Below, in pieces: positions 1 through 9,407 of a DNA stretch of 64,000 nucleotides. Both the position numbers and the translations under genes were made by a program. The notes beneath the pieces were generated by a model. The model was not told the origin of the DNA. It searched no databases and saw only the letters and a list, made by a program, of their open reading frames with translations. Where the stretch lies: the NCBI GenBank assembly GCA_016125225.1, contig WGME01000013.1:186001-250000 (forward strand), in the 5' to 3' direction. The stretch comes from a bacterium. Lineage in GTDB: Bacteria; Planctomycetota; Planctomycetia; Planctomycetales; Planctomycetaceae. Every line of letters starts with the position of its first letter. Position 1 is the stretch's first letter.

Positions 1-1
1 G

Positions 2-1303
2 ATTGAAATCACTCGCAAGCGGTTCCGCCGCCTGCTCCTGGAAAGTGATTTTGCGCTCAAGACCTGCCTCGACATTCTGACGAAGGTCCATACCGGGGAA
101 TTGCCGTTCGACCGCACGATCAAGGTTTCGGTGACTGAAGGTCTGGAGAAGAACCAGATTCTCGGCCGGATGCCCCACAACCTGCGGACGCTGGAGCACC
201 TGCGGAAGAAAGCTCAGGCCGACTTCGAGCGGACGATTTCTCCTGAATCCACGCCGGCTGAGGTGAAAGCCGCGCAGCATATGCTCAACGTCCGTCGCCG
301 CAAGATGGTGACGTTGGTCGAAGAACTGAGCGTGCGGACCCAGCGGTTGCAGCCCACGCTGAAGAAGCTCGATCAGATTTGCCGCCGCATGTGCGAACTG
401 CAACGGCAGATCGACAGCATGAAGACGCTCCGTTCGGCGAAGGAAGAACGGGCAAATCTGCAGAAAGAACTGCACGACCTGATGTTGATGACCATGGAAA
501 CGCCCGATTCGCTGCGGAAGCGGATGGACGCCGTCCATGAACGGTTCGCCGCTTACGAACAGGCCATGCGTGACCTGTCGGGCGGGAACCTGCGACTGGT
601 GGTCTCGATCGCCAAGAAGTACCGCAACCGGGGCTTGAGCTTCCTCGACCTGATTCAGGAAGGCAACACCGGCCTGATGCGGGCGGTCGATAAGTACGAA
701 TACCGCCGCGGCTACAAGTTCTCGACGTATGCCACGTGGTGGATTCGTCAGGCCATCACCCGCGCCATCGCCGATCAGGCCCGGACGATTCGTATTCCGG
801 TCCATATGATCGAAACGATGTCGAAACTGCGGAAGGTGAGCAAGAAGCTGCTGCAAGAGAACGGCCGCGAGCCGACCTTGGAAGAGACCGCAGAAGCCGC
901 GGGCGTGAGCCTGGAAGAGACCCGTCGCGTGATGAAGATCTCGCGGCATCCGATCAGCCTTGATCGCCCGGTCGGCGAAAGCGAAGACAGCTACTTTGGT
1001 GACTTCATCGAAGATGATGCCACCGAAAACCCGGTCAACGCTGCTACTCAGGAAATGCTCAAGGACAAGATTGAGTCGGTCCTGAAGACGCTGACCTATC
1101 GCGAGCGGGAAATCATCAAGCTGCGTTACGGCTTGGGTGACGGTTACACCTACACCCTGGAAGAAGTCGGCCGCATCTTCAAAGTGACCCGCGAACGCGT
1201 GCGGCAGATTGAAGCCAAGGCGGTCCGCAAGCTGCAGCACCCGGTCCGCAGCCGGCAGCTCAAGGGCTTCCTCGATCAGTTGGCCGCTGCCCTGAAGCAG
1301 TAA
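2..1303 (+). CDS. rpoD: RNA polymerase primary-type sigma factor (sigma-70), 5' end outside window
   Basis: Directs RNA polymerase to promoters. The frame is open from base 2, so the true start lies upstream and the N-terminus is missing. The first ~190 visible residues are charged and helical, like the non-conserved region of RpoD proteins. Region 2 begins near visible residue 195 ([19 protein letters not shown]) and continues through the core-binding [19 protein letters not shown] and the -10-reading [15 protein letters not shown]. Region 3 follows, then region 4 with [20 protein letters not shown] (helix-turn-helix) and [16 protein letters not shown] at the end. A strong terminator follows. 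Planctomycetes carry several RpoD-like sigmas, so the housekeeping assignment is likely but not proven. A TTG at 101 is in frame but internal. Confidence 0.92.
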   Translation: MEITRKRFRRLLLESDFALKTCLDILTKVHTGELPFDRTIKVSVTEGLEKNQILGRMPHNLRTLEHLRKKAQADFERTISPESTPAEVKAAQHMLNVRRRKMVTLVEELSVRTQRLQPTLKKLDQICRRMCELQRQIDSMKTLRSAKEERANLQKELHDLMLMTMETPDSLRKRMDAVHERFAAYEQAMRDLSGGNLRLVVSIAKKYRNRGLSFLDLIQEGNTGLMRAVDKYEYRRGYKFSTYATWWIRQAITRAIADQARTIRIPVHMIETMSKLRKVSKKLLQENGREPTLEETAEAAGVSLEETRRVMKISRHPISLDRPVGESEDSYFGDFIEDDATENPVNAATQEMLKDKIESVLKTLTYREREIIKLRYGLGDGYTYTLEEVGRIFKVTRERVRQIEAKAVRKLQHPVRSRQLKGFLDQLAAALKQ

Positions 1304-1370
1304 TGATAGAAGCCGAATGAAGCCTGTGGATTTTCAACCAGGGCTTCTGGGATCGATAACTTCTCGAAAG

Positions 1371-1405
1371 CCCGCCGATCGGTGACGATCCGGCGGGTTT
1401 TCTTT
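1371..1405 (+). terminator. Rho-independent terminator of the sigma factor gene
   Basis: Inverted repeat CCCGCCGATC / GATCCGGCGGG with one bulged base and a short loop, followed by TTTTCTTTT, 68 bases after the sigma factor stop codon. Confidence 0.85.
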
Positions 1406-1423
1406 TGGTTGCATTCGACTTCG

Positions 1424-1457
1424 CCGGGTTCACATCGAGGCCGGGTTCACATCGAGG
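1424..1457. repeat. 17-bp tandem duplication
   Basis: CCGGGTTCACATCGAGG occurs twice in direct tandem (1424-1440 and 1441-1457) with no difference. The second copy contains the stop codon and last codons of the minus-strand gene that ends at 1447, so the duplication lies at that gene's 3' edge. Confidence 0.9.
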
Positions 1458-1842
1458 AAATGACGGCTTCGAAATAGTTACGCAGGCCCGCGCTGAGCAC
1501 CGGCCAGTCGGTCTCCCACGCCACGTACTCCAGCGGTCGATAAAACAAAAGAGCCGCAGGCGATTGTTCGATTTGAATCCCAAGGGTGAGGGTCTGCTGG
1601 CTCGCTTGCAGCGCGAACTCGTCCTCGAGCGATGGATCTGGTGCAGCGGGCGTCGCCAGTTCCCGAATGGGGACGGTGCGCGATGTCAGTTCCATAACGA
1701 TCGGCCAGGACAGCGGATAGAAGCAGCACACCGCACAGCCCAAGGTGATCATGGCCAGACGCTGCCACAGCGTCCAACGATGGGGCCAAGTCCATGGTGC
1801 GAACCAGGCAATGCGGTTCGGCAGTGGCGGTGACTCGTGCAT
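1447..1842 (-). CDS. small membrane protein of unknown function
   Basis: A 131-aa protein that I do not recognise. Its N-terminal third is Trp-rich (WFAPWTWPHRWTLW) and leads into one hydrophobic segment at about residues 29-50 (LAMITLGCAVCCFYPLSWPI), so a single-pass membrane protein is likely. The rest is soluble and ends with LRNYFEAVISSM. The start at 1842 is preferred over the longer frame to 1899 because AAGGA lies about ten bases before this ATG. The stop codon lies inside a 17-bp tandem duplication. A plus-strand frame of similar length overlaps it, but its composition is not protein-like. It stands between the sigma factor and the zinc-ribbon gene with no sign of an operon. Confidence 0.55.
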   Translation of the reverse strand: MHESPPLPNRIAWFAPWTWPHRWTLWQRLAMITLGCAVCCFYPLSWPIVMELTSRTVPIRELATPAAPDPSLEDEFALQASQQTLTLGIQIEQSPAALLFYRPLEYVAWETDWPVLSAGLRNYFEAVISSM

Positions 1843-1981
1843 GTCGGCGATGTCCTTATTCCTGACATCCGGAATATCAGGCCGCCGAAATGCCGTCAAT
1901 ACGCAGTCTACAACTAGTGACGACGTCGTGATGCGTGCAGCGTCCGCAGCTCCGCCATTCGCCCACGCACAAAGTTCTTGC

Positions 1982-1987
1982 TATACT
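1982..1987 (+). promoter_or_regulatory. candidate extended -10 element for the zinc-ribbon gene
   Basis: TGCTATACTGA gives a TG-extended -10 hexamer TATACT 44 bases before the ATG at 2031. No convincing -35 is visible. The same TGCTATACTGA string occurs upstream of the gene at 6377. Confidence 0.4.
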
Positions 1988-2030
1988 GACTGTGGCACGT
2001 GCTTCCCCTCGGTTTTTCGGAGTCTGTTGG

Positions 2031-2744
2031 ATGGCCTCGCCGTCACAAACCCTCGCCTCGCTGCATCAGTTGCAGTTACGTCTCAAAGAAGTGCAGGACG
2101 AAATTGCCCGTGGTCCTCGACACGTTCAGGTTCGGCGAACCCAAGTTCAGAAGCGCGAGGCGGAACTGGGGGAATCACGCGACCGACTCAAGCAGCAGAA
2201 GGTGCTCGCCGACCAGAAAAATCTGCAACTGAAAACTAACGAAGCCAAAATCGCCGACTTGCGTACCAAACTGAATGTGGCGGCGTCGAACCGCGAATAC
2301 GAAATCATCACCGGCCAGATCGCGGCCGATACGATGGCCAACAGCGTCCTTGAAGACGAGATCCTTGAAGCGCTCACCAAGGTCGATCAGTTTCAGATTG
2401 AAATGAAGCAAGCCGAAGAAAAGGTGAAGCAGGCCGAGGACGAATTGAAGCAGATCATCGCTCAGGTGGAAGCCAAGGAACCGGGGCTGAAAGAGCAGGA
2501 AACGTCTCTCAAGGCGTCCGTGGCGAAGGTGGAAATGGACCTGCCGAGCGACATCATGCCACAGTATCGCCGTACCGCGCAGGCCTTGGGAGCCGATGCC
2601 CTGGCCGCCGTCGAGAACAAAGTCTGCACGTCATGCTATGTGCAACTGACTTCTCAGCGGATGGTCGAACTGCGCTCGGGAAAATTGATCTTCTGCACCT
2701 GCGGCCGGTTGATGTACCTGCCGAAGTCAGAAACCGAAAACTAA
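2031..2744 (+). CDS. coiled-coil protein with C4-type zinc ribbon
   Basis: A 237-aa protein with the layout of the CT398-like / C4-type zinc-ribbon family. Residues ~1-175 form a long heptad-rich coiled coil (many Gln, Lys, Glu). The C-terminus carries CTSC and, about 20 residues later, FCTCGRLMY, the presumed zinc ligands. Members of this family are linked by context to RNA or nucleic-acid functions and to type IV pilus or flagellar proteins, but the molecular role is unsettled. I chose the ATG at 2031 because the upstream in-frame extension (from 1935) is low quality and TCGGAG lies about nine bases before this start. It converges with parA, whose stop is 44 bases downstream. Confidence 0.85.
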   Translation: MASPSQTLASLHQLQLRLKEVQDEIARGPRHVQVRRTQVQKREAELGESRDRLKQQKVLADQKNLQLKTNEAKIADLRTKLNVAASNREYEIITGQIAADTMANSVLEDEILEALTKVDQFQIEMKQAEEKVKQAEDELKQIIAQVEAKEPGLKEQETSLKASVAKVEMDLPSDIMPQYRRTAQALGADALAAVENKVCTSCYVQLTSQRMVELRSGKLIFCTCGRLMYLPKSETEN

Positions 2745-2787
2745 AACGCGGCTGGGATTGTCTGCTCTCACTGCACTGGCACACACG

Positions 2788-3597
2788 TCAGGCAGCCGCT
2801 TTGATCGCCTCAGCCGCGATCACTTCGGTGACCAGTTCTTCATAGTCGATCGCCCCGGAACTTTTGGGGGCATAGTCGAAGATCGATTGCCCGAAGCTCG
2901 GGGCTTCCGCCAGCTTGATGTTCCGGCGGATACGGCTCTTGAAAATGCGGGCGTGTTTCCAGGGAGCCATCGGATCGCTCTGTTCCAGGAAACGCGATAG
3001 ATCATCGGTGATATCGGCGGCCAGTCGTGTCCCGGTTTCATACAGGCACAAAACAATGCCCGCGACTCGCAGTTCCCGATTCAAGCGACGTTTGACCAAC
3101 GCCGTGGTCTCAAATAGTTTCGACAGGCCCTGCAACGCAAAAAAATGCGGCTGCAACGGAATAAATACCTCCGTCGCCGCCGTCAAAGCGTTTACTGTTA
3201 AAACTCCCAGTGATGGCGGGCAGTCCATAATCACGTAGTCAAATGTCTGCGTTGATGGAAGCTTCTGGAGAGCCTGCCGCAACACGATCTCGCGATCCCG
3301 AGAGTCGACGAGTTCCAGTTCTGTCGCTGCCAGATTGATGTCCGCCGGCGCGACCCACAACCGTTCGATGGCGAGCTGAAGCACATCGCCGAGCCCTTTT
3401 TTGCCGGCGAAAACATCGTAAATCGTCGCGGTCTGGCCGAAGGCTTCCACTCCCAAATGGAGTGAGGCGTGACCTTGAGGATCGAGGTCGATCAGGCAGA
3501 CGGTCTTGCCGGCGCGGGCGAGTCCTGCCGCCAGATTGACGCTACTGGTGGTCTTTCCTACGCCCCCTTTTTGATTCATCACCGCGATGCAGCGCAT
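2788..3597 (-). CDS. parA: ParA/Soj-family ATPase
   Basis: A 269-aa ParA-type partition ATPase. It has a deviant Walker A box ([18 protein letters not shown], residues 10-27), a Walker A' region DLDPQGHAS, and Walker B in [11 protein letters not shown], followed by the FALQGLSKL region typical of chromosomal ParA/Soj. These proteins bind nonspecific DNA as ATP dimers and are driven by ParB during chromosome or cargo positioning. No parB is adjacent: the neighbours are a zinc-ribbon protein (convergent) and ugd (divergent). An orphan ParA could serve cargo other than the origin. The ATG at 3597 has a GGTAGGAAG stretch upstream. Confidence 0.93.
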   Translation of the reverse strand: MRCIAVMNQKGGVGKTTSSVNLAAGLARAGKTVCLIDLDPQGHASLHLGVEAFGQTATIYDVFAGKKGLGDVLQLAIERLWVAPADINLAATELELVDSRDREIVLRQALQKLPSTQTFDYVIMDCPPSLGVLTVNALTAATEVFIPLQPHFFALQGLSKLFETTALVKRRLNRELRVAGIVLCLYETGTRLAADITDDLSRFLEQSDPMAPWKHARIFKSRIRRNIKLAEAPSFGQSIFDYAPKSSGAIDYEELVTEVIAAEAIKAAA

Positions 3598-3706
3598 GAC
3601 CGTCTTCCTACCCCCTGAAGGCTGTCGAATTTTGGCAACGTGGGGTTATAGCTGGACTCTAACGCCGCGCGAAGATGAGGTTTCGGCCAACCGGGAACCA
3701 ACCTGA

Positions 3707-3736
3707 TTGACCACGCCTGTTGACTTGCCCTATTCT
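3707..3736 (+). promoter_or_regulatory. sigma-70 promoter for ugd
   Basis: TTGACC (3707-3712), an 18-base spacer, then TATTCT (3731-3736). The expected transcription start lies near 3743, about 60 bases before the GTG start at 3804. Confidence 0.55.
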
Positions 3737-3803
3737 GTAGAAAGCTGAGAGATTTCCTGCGCTTCGAGTGCTCTGGCTGCAACGTCACAACGAGGATGGT
3801 CTA

Positions 3804-5114
3804 GTGAAGATTGTGATGGTCGGGACCGGTTATGTCGGTCTGGTCACTGGGACGTGTCTATCGGATAGCGGCAATCAGGTCACCTGCATCGATGTCAACG
3901 AACAGAAGATCGCCGGGCTGAGACGCGGGGAACTGCCGATCTACGAACCCGGATTGCAGGAACTGGTTCTGCGAAATGCCAAAGCGGGACGTTTGCAGTT
4001 CTCGACGGATCTCGGTTCTGCCGCGAAAACCGCCGACCTGATTTTCATTGCCGTCGGCACGCCGCAAAGCGACGATGGTGCCGCCGATCTTTCTGCGATC
4101 TGGGCCGTCTGCGATAGCCTGGCACCGCACATCACGCCGCAGACCATTGTGGTGGTGAAAAGCACCGTTCCCGTGGGAACCAATCGCAAAGTCTTCGAAC
4201 GTCTCTCCGAGAAAACCGGCCGCCTTGTTCGCGTCTGCTCGAATCCGGAGTTCCTCAAGGAAGGCTGTGCGATTGATGACTTCACCAAGCCGGACCGTGT
4301 CGTCGTTGGTGTCACAGACGACGATGTGGCCGAAGTGCTGCATGAACTCTACAAACCATTCCTACGTACCGAACGGCCGTTCCTGGCAATGGGCTGGGAA
4401 AGTGCCGAGATGACCAAGTACGTTGCCAACTGCATGCTGGCGACGAAGATCAGCTTCATCAATGAGATGGCCAACCTGTGTGAAGCGGTGGGGGCCGATA
4501 TCAACGAAGTCCGCCGCGGCATCGGCCACGATCAACGCATCGGCTTTCAGTTTCTCTTCCCCGGCGTGGGTTACGGCGGCTCTTGCTTTCCCAAAGATGT
4601 GAGGGCACTCATCATGTCGGCCCGGCAGCATGAGGTTCCGACTCGCATGCTGCAATCAGTGGACGACGTCAACAACCAGCAGAAGCACGTGCTGTTCCGC
4701 AAGCTGCAAACGCACTTTGGGGATTTGAAAGGGAAGAAGATCGCCATCTGGGGGCTCTCCTTCAAACCGCGGACCGATGATATCCGTGAAGCTCCGGCAT
4801 TGGTCCTCATTGATGAACTGCTCGCCGCTGGAGCCACCGTGGCGGCTCATGATCCGGTGGCCGGCGAAAACGTCTCCAAGCTCTACGGCGAACAGATCAC
4901 CTTGTGTCCTCACCATTACGATACGCTGGCCGATGCCGATGCCTTGTGCATCTGCACCGAGTGGTCGGAATTCCGCAATCCCGACTTTGCCTACGTGCAA
5001 CATAAATTGAAGCAGCCGGTGATTTTTGACGGTCGCAATCTGTGGGAACCGAAGCAGATGCGCGACCGCGGTTTCATTTACGAAGGCATCGGTCTCAGCA
5101 GCCGCGGGGCCTGA
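3804..5114 (+). CDS. ugd: UDP-glucose 6-dehydrogenase
   Basis: Oxidises UDP-glucose to UDP-glucuronate with two NAD+. The 436-aa length is normal for the bacterial enzyme. An N-terminal Rossmann motif ([12 protein letters not shown]) is followed by the NAD-binding and central helical domains, with [16 protein letters not shown] and the catalytic cysteine in [12 protein letters not shown] near residue 260. The C-terminal UDP-binding domain has [18 protein letters not shown]. The start is set at GTG 3804 because GAGGA lies eight bases upstream and the 12 codons before it are not family-like. UDP-glucuronate decarboxylase follows 36 bases after the stop, so both probably share a transcript and supply UDP-glucuronate and UDP-xylose for envelope or exopolysaccharide glycans. 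Confidence 0.96.
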   Translation: MKIVMVGTGYVGLVTGTCLSDSGNQVTCIDVNEQKIAGLRRGELPIYEPGLQELVLRNAKAGRLQFSTDLGSAAKTADLIFIAVGTPQSDDGAADLSAIWAVCDSLAPHITPQTIVVVKSTVPVGTNRKVFERLSEKTGRLVRVCSNPEFLKEGCAIDDFTKPDRVVVGVTDDDVAEVLHELYKPFLRTERPFLAMGWESAEMTKYVANCMLATKISFINEMANLCEAVGADINEVRRGIGHDQRIGFQFLFPGVGYGGSCFPKDVRALIMSARQHEVPTRMLQSVDDVNNQQKHVLFRKLQTHFGDLKGKKIAIWGLSFKPRTDDIREAPALVLIDELLAAGATVAAHDPVAGENVSKLYGEQITLCPHHYDTLADADALCICTEWSEFRNPDFAYVQHKLKQPVIFDGRNLWEPKQMRDRGFIYEGIGLSSRGA

Positions 5115-5150
5115 GTCTCACGCGAATTCCTCTTGCGAAACTTGTCAACC

Positions 5151-6122
5151 ATGCGAACCATTCTGGTCACCGGCGGCGCGGGCTTTCTGGGCAGTCATCT
5201 CTGTGAGCGGTTGCTCGACCGCGGCGACAATGTCATCTGTGTCGATAACTTCTTCACCGGCCGCAAGCAGAACATCCAGCATCTGCTCACGCATCCCCGG
5301 TTCGAAGTCATCCGGCACGATATTGTCCATCCGCTCTATGTCGAAGCCGAGCAGATTTACAATCTGGCCTGCCCGGCATCTCCCGTGGCTTATCAGTTCA
5401 ATCCGATCAAGACCATCAAGACTTCAACGGTGGGGATGGTCAATGTCCTCGGACTGGCCAAGCGCTGCCGAGCGAGAATCCTGCAGGCCTCGACCTCCGA
5501 AGTCTACGGCGACCCAGTCGTGCATCCGCAGCGGGAAGATTACTGGGGCCATGTGAACCCCATCGGTCCGCGCAGTTGTTACGACGAAGGCAAACGTGTC
5601 GCCGAGTCGCTGTGTATGAACTACCATCTGTCGCATGGTCTCGATGTCCGCATCATCCGCATCTTTAACACCTACGGCCCACGGATGGACCCGAACGACG
5701 GCCGCGTCATCAGCAATTTCATCACGCAGGCTCTGCGGAACGAGCCGATCACCATCTACGGCGACGGCTCGCAAACCCGCTCATTCTGTTACTGTGACGA
5801 CCTCATCTCCGGCATGATCGCCATGATGGATCAGGACGGCGACGTCGGCCCGGTGAATATCGGCAACCCCGGTGAATTCACAATGCTGGAACTCGCGGAG
5901 GAAGTCCTCAAGGCGACGGGTTCCCAGGCTCCAATCTCTCACGTCCCGCTGCCGAAAGATGACCCGAAGCAGCGTTGCCCGGACATCACCAAGGCGAAAG
6001 CGTTGCTTGGCTGGACACCGAAAATCGACCTGAAGACCGGCCTGGCGAAGACTGTCCCCTATTACCGTGAATGGCTGGAGCAGGGGGGCGAACGCCAGCA
6101 GAAACACGTCCCGGCCGATTGA
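5151..6122 (+). CDS. UDP-glucuronate decarboxylase (UDP-xylose synthase type), SDR family
   Basis: A 323-aa extended short-chain dehydrogenase. The NAD-binding motif is GGAGFLGSH near the N-terminus. The active site is STSEVYGDP followed by [11 protein letters not shown], and this YDEGKR context is characteristic of UDP-xylose synthases, as are [18 protein letters not shown] and [20 protein letters not shown]. It converts UDP-glucuronate to UDP-xylose, directly downstream of the gene that makes its substrate. The start is placed at ATG 5151 (MRTILVTGG); an upstream TTG at 5133 would add six residues. No clear ribosome binding site is visible, which is common in this window. Other UDP-sugar epimerases are the main alternative but fit the motifs less well. 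Confidence 0.93.
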   Translation: MRTILVTGGAGFLGSHLCERLLDRGDNVICVDNFFTGRKQNIQHLLTHPRFEVIRHDIVHPLYVEAEQIYNLACPASPVAYQFNPIKTIKTSTVGMVNVLGLAKRCRARILQASTSEVYGDPVVHPQREDYWGHVNPIGPRSCYDEGKRVAESLCMNYHLSHGLDVRIIRIFNTYGPRMDPNDGRVISNFITQALRNEPITIYGDGSQTRSFCYCDDLISGMIAMMDQDGDVGPVNIGNPGEFTMLELAEEVLKATGSQAPISHVPLPKDDPKQRCPDITKAKALLGWTPKIDLKTGLAKTVPYYREWLEQGGERQQKHVPAD

Positions 6123-6180
6123 TGGCCATTACGAGTCCCAATCCACGGCGATCATGCCTGGGATTCATTTCGCCTCAAAA

Positions 6181-6210
6181 TTTAGCCCCCGGTTGATCGC
6201 AACCGGGGGC
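6181..6210. repeat. GC-rich palindromic repeat (REP-like), copy 1
   Basis: TTTA followed by GCCCCCGGTTG, a four-base loop ATCG, and CAACCGGGGGC: an 11-bp perfect stem in the gap between the decarboxylase and the DUF1549 gene. Two near-identical palindromes with the same TTTA/TAAA flank occur at 10085-10168. It has no T-run on the plus side. It looks like a dispersed intergenic palindrome, though it could also stop transcription. Confidence 0.8.
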
Positions 6211-6262
6211 AGTTGCGTACCCACCCGCACGTGTCGAAGATATGCCCCCGTGCCGATGCGTG

Positions 6263-6271
6263 TGCTATACT
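6263..6271 (+). promoter_or_regulatory. candidate extended -10 promoter for the DUF1549 gene
   Basis: TG-C-TATACT, about 105 bases before the ATG at 6377, within the same string TGCTATACTGA seen at 1980-1990. No good -35 is present. Confidence 0.4.
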
Positions 6272-6376
6272 GATGGTGACTATTCCCGTAACCTTTGGCG
6301 GGTTGTGGTCAATTTCCTCGGGGCTCTTGTGCTCTAACAAATCGGCACGGTTCTTCTCCGCTCGAAAGCCACATCG

Positions 6377-8776
6377 ATGCGTTTGCACTATCTTCTTGCC
6401 ATCTTATTCGGGTTCTCCGTGTCTGCCTCCGCCGAGGTCCGTGTGACACCAGAACGGGTCACGTTCACCGATGCTTTCGCCCGGCGGCAGTTGGTGGTGG
6501 CAACCGAAGGGCGTGATGTAACCCGGCAGGCGACTTATACCAGCCGTTCGCCGCAGATTGTCACGATTGATGCCAAGGGGTATGCCGTTCCCATCGCGAA
6601 TGGGACGGCTGAGATTGAAGTGAAACTCGGTGAGCAGACGGTCATGGTCCCCGTCGAAGTGACTGGACTCGACAAAGTCCGGCCCGTCGATTTTGCTACC
6701 GAAGTCGAACCGCTGTTGAGTCGCTTCGGCTGCAATTCCGGCGGCTGTCACGGCAAGGCGAGCGGGCAGAACGGCTTCAAGCTGTCGCTGTTCGGTTTCG
6801 ATACTGAGTTCGACTATGCTGCGTTGGTCAAAGAAGGCCGTGGCCGTCGCGTCTTTGCCTCTTCGCCCGAGAAGAGTCTGCTCCTCGCCAAGGCCACCGG
6901 ACAAGTCCCGCATGGGGGGGGCAAGCGGATCGAACCCGGCAGCGAACCCTATCGGATGTTGCTCTCGTGGGTGCAGGCTGGTGCCCCCGCCTCGGCGGCT
7001 GATTCCCCGCGCGTCATCAATCTCCGCATGTCACCCGGCGAGCAGATTCTGCAACCCGATCAGACGCAACAACTGGTGGTCCTCGCCGAGTACAGCGATG
7101 GCAGCCAGCGGGACGTCACGCGTGAGGCGCAGTATTCGAGCAATCTCGATGTCGTCGCCGTGGTGGTGGACGATGGTCTCGTCACCGCGAATGCTCCCAC
7201 CGGCGAGGCCGCCATCATGGCCCGTTATATGGGGCAAGTCGCGGTCTGCACGATCCTGCGACCCCAAGGAGCACCGCTGACATCCATTGCCAATTTCCAG
7301 CCGACGAACTTCATCGATGATCTCGCCATGCAGAAATGGATGAAGCTCGGCCTGCACCCCTCTCCCGTCTGCGATGACGCCACGTTTCTCCGCCGCGTGA
7401 CCATCGATCTCTGTGGCCGCCTACCGACAACCGACGAAACTCGCGCGTTCCTGGCGAACATGGATACGAACAAACGCGAGCAACTGGTCGACCGGCTGCT
7501 CAACTCGCCCGACTATCCGGCCTACTTCGCGCTCAAGTGGGATTCGATCCTGCGGAACTCGAACCTCGCCGGGTCCGAGAAGGCGGCGTATGCCTTCCAC
7601 AACTGGATCAAGGACATGCTGGCCCGCAACCGCCCTTACGATGAATTCGTGCGGGGCATCGTCGCGGCGTCGGGGGAATGGCAGGATGCCCCGGCGATCA
7701 ACTGGTTCTGGCAGTCGCGCGACGATCAGTTGCATCAGGTCACCGCCGATACCGCTCAGGTCTTCCTGGGTCTGCGGCTGCAATGTGCCAAGTGTCATCA
7801 TCATCCGTATGAACGCTTCAGCCAGGACGATTATTACGGTCTCGCCGGGTTCTTCACGCGGCTGGGTCGTAAGTCGTTCGGTGAGCCGCCGCCCTATTTT
7901 TCGGCCCCGAATGTGACCATCGGCGAACGTCACCCGGTCACTGGCCAGCAGATCGAACCGAAGTTTCTCAACGGCGAGGTCACGAAGTTCGGACCCGAGC
8001 AAGATCCGCGGCATGCCCTTGTTGACTGGATGGTTCAGCCCGAAAATTCGTTCTTCGCGAAGGCATTGGTGAACCGGCTCTGGGGCCATTTCTTCGGTCG
8101 CGGCCTGGTACATGAAGTGGATGATCTGCGTGAAACGAATCCGCCGTCCAATCCGGAACTGCTGGTGAAGTTGTCGCAAGAATTCATTGAACACAAGTTC
8201 GACATGCGGCACATCATCCGGTTGATGCTCACCAGCCGCACCTATCAACTCTCTTCGGAACCGATCACCGAAAATGCGGGCGACCTGCAGAACTTTGCCC
8301 GGTACTACCCCCGGCGATTCACGGCCGAGGTGCTGCTCGACGCCGTTGATCAGGCGACTGGTCACAAGAGCCAGTTCGGCAACATGTCGAGCGAAGCCCG
8401 CGCGGTCGACCTGCCGCACGAAAACTTCGGCAGCTACTTCCTCGATACGTTCGACCGCCCCCGCCGCGTGACCGCCTGCGAATGTGAACGGGGCACCGCG
8501 GCGACGCTCTCGCAGGTGCTGCTGCTGGCGAACTCCGACGAACTGGAAAACAAGATCGCTTCGGGAGATGCCCGCATCGACAAGCTGTTCAAGGAGCAGA
8601 AATCGACCCCGCAGATGATCGAAGACCTCTACCTCGCGACGTTCTCCCGCTACCCCACGCCCCAGGAAATCATCACCGCCGAATCGCACATCACCCGCAG
8701 CGCGGACACCCGCCGCGGCGTGGAAGATGTGTTATGGAGCCTGGTCAACTCGCGGGAGTTTTTGTTTAACCATTGA
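6377..8776 (+). CDS. exported DUF1549/DUF1553 protein with Ig-like and cytochrome-type N-terminal domains
   Basis: A 799-aa planctomycete-type protein. A signal peptide (MRLHYLLAILFGFSVSASA) is followed by a bacterial Ig-like (BIG_2) region at ~25-110. A cytochrome-like segment with CNSGGCHG comes next, then a second Ig-like stretch at ~215-295. The DUF1549 domain (~310-510) includes LRLQCAKCHHHPYERFSQDDYYG, and DUF1553 (~540-790) includes NRLWGHFFGRGLVHEVDDLR. CxxCH-type motifs could bind haem or metal, but function is unproven. These proteins are abundant in planctomycetes and usually sit beside a DUF1501 gene; no DUF1501 partner is present here. The next gene is an unrelated Nudix-like gene 26 bases downstream. 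Location is probably periplasmic or surface. Confidence 0.93.
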   Translation: MRLHYLLAILFGFSVSASAEVRVTPERVTFTDAFARRQLVVATEGRDVTRQATYTSRSPQIVTIDAKGYAVPIANGTAEIEVKLGEQTVMVPVEVTGLDKVRPVDFATEVEPLLSRFGCNSGGCHGKASGQNGFKLSLFGFDTEFDYAALVKEGRGRRVFASSPEKSLLLAKATGQVPHGGGKRIEPGSEPYRMLLSWVQAGAPASAADSPRVINLRMSPGEQILQPDQTQQLVVLAEYSDGSQRDVTREAQYSSNLDVVAVVVDDGLVTANAPTGEAAIMARYMGQVAVCTILRPQGAPLTSIANFQPTNFIDDLAMQKWMKLGLHPSPVCDDATFLRRVTIDLCGRLPTTDETRAFLANMDTNKREQLVDRLLNSPDYPAYFALKWDSILRNSNLAGSEKAAYAFHNWIKDMLARNRPYDEFVRGIVAASGEWQDAPAINWFWQSRDDQLHQVTADTAQVFLGLRLQCAKCHHHPYERFSQDDYYGLAGFFTRLGRKSFGEPPPYFSAPNVTIGERHPVTGQQIEPKFLNGEVTKFGPEQDPRHALVDWMVQPENSFFAKALVNRLWGHFFGRGLVHEVDDLRETNPPSNPELLVKLSQEFIEHKFDMRHIIRLMLTSRTYQLSSEPITENAGDLQNFARYYPRRFTAEVLLDAVDQATGHKSQFGNMSSEARAVDLPHENFGSYFLDTFDRPRRVTACECERGTAATLSQVLLLANSDELENKIASGDARIDKLFKEQKSTPQMIEDLYLATFSRYPTPQEIITAESHITRSADTRRGVEDVLWSLVNSREFLFNH

Positions 8777-8802
8777 GGATACAAGTTACGACAGGAGTTA
8801 GC

Positions 8803-9399
8803 ATGAAAATACCTCGATGCTTGGGACATGAGACAATTGTTAAAGAGTATAGCAAAGTTGCCTTTCGTGAGACATTTGAGGAACCAGATGGAAACTTAAC
8901 CACGTTCTTGCTGTTCGGGGCCACAAAGATTCCTGTTGTCGTGTTTGCCCTTACTGATGGGCATGTCATCGCGCTAAAACAGTATCGCTATGGAGCGAAC
9001 TTTATTGGATTTGAACTTCCGGGTGGCGTGGTTGAGCATGATAAGTCCAAGGAGGAAACAGTTATGGATGAACTGCAGCAAGAGACTGGTTTTATCGCTG
9101 ATCTTTCAAAAATAGCTTCCTTGCACCAACATGGGATTTGGTTTGAACCTGCGGCTTTGCGTACGCGATTCTTTCCATATTTCGTAAGAGATTGTAAGAG
9201 AGATGTTACGATTCATGCCAATTCTGAAGTTGGCGAACATGTCCAGCTAGAGCTTATCCAGATTGAGGAATGGTATTCGATGCTCAGAGAGGGCGAGATT
9301 CGAGACGCTAAAACTTACTGTATAAGCCTGTTGGCGATTCAAAATCTCTTAGATGACGAAAAAAAATCTGCGTTGAAAGGTCTAAAACTGTGGCCATAA
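8803..9399 (+). CDS. Nudix-fold protein with degenerate Nudix box
   Basis: A 198-aa protein with the layout of ADP-ribose/nucleoside-diphosphate-sugar pyrophosphatases. FELPGGVVE leads into the Nudix box, but compared with the consensus GG-x2-E-x-G-E...RELxEETG the box reads EHDKSKEE...DELQQETGF. The first Glu is Lys, the Arg is Asp and one Glu of the EE pair is Gln. Activity may be reduced or altered. The start is ATG 8803 with a strong AGGAG seven bases upstream. The gene is visibly richer in A and T than its neighbours and has the clearest Shine-Dalgarno of the area, which suggests transfer. It is followed by an inverted repeat and the DUF4258 cassette. Confidence 0.8.
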   Translation: MKIPRCLGHETIVKEYSKVAFRETFEEPDGNLTTFLLFGATKIPVVVFALTDGHVIALKQYRYGANFIGFELPGGVVEHDKSKEETVMDELQQETGFIADLSKIASLHQHGIWFEPAALRTRFFPYFVRDCKRDVTIHANSEVGEHVQLELIQIEEWYSMLREGEIRDAKTYCISLLAIQNLLDDEKKSALKGLKLWP

Positions 9400-9407
9400 A
9401 TGTCATG

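Noticed and set aside
1405-1833. 142-aa plus-strand frame opposite the small membrane protein
   Set aside because: Arg/Gly/Gln-rich, no hydrophobic or domain pattern; the minus frame has a membrane segment and a ribosome binding site.
7421-8689. 422-aa antisense open frame over the DUF1549/DUF1553 gene
   Set aside because: The sense strand encodes clear domains; the antisense product has no recognisable pattern.
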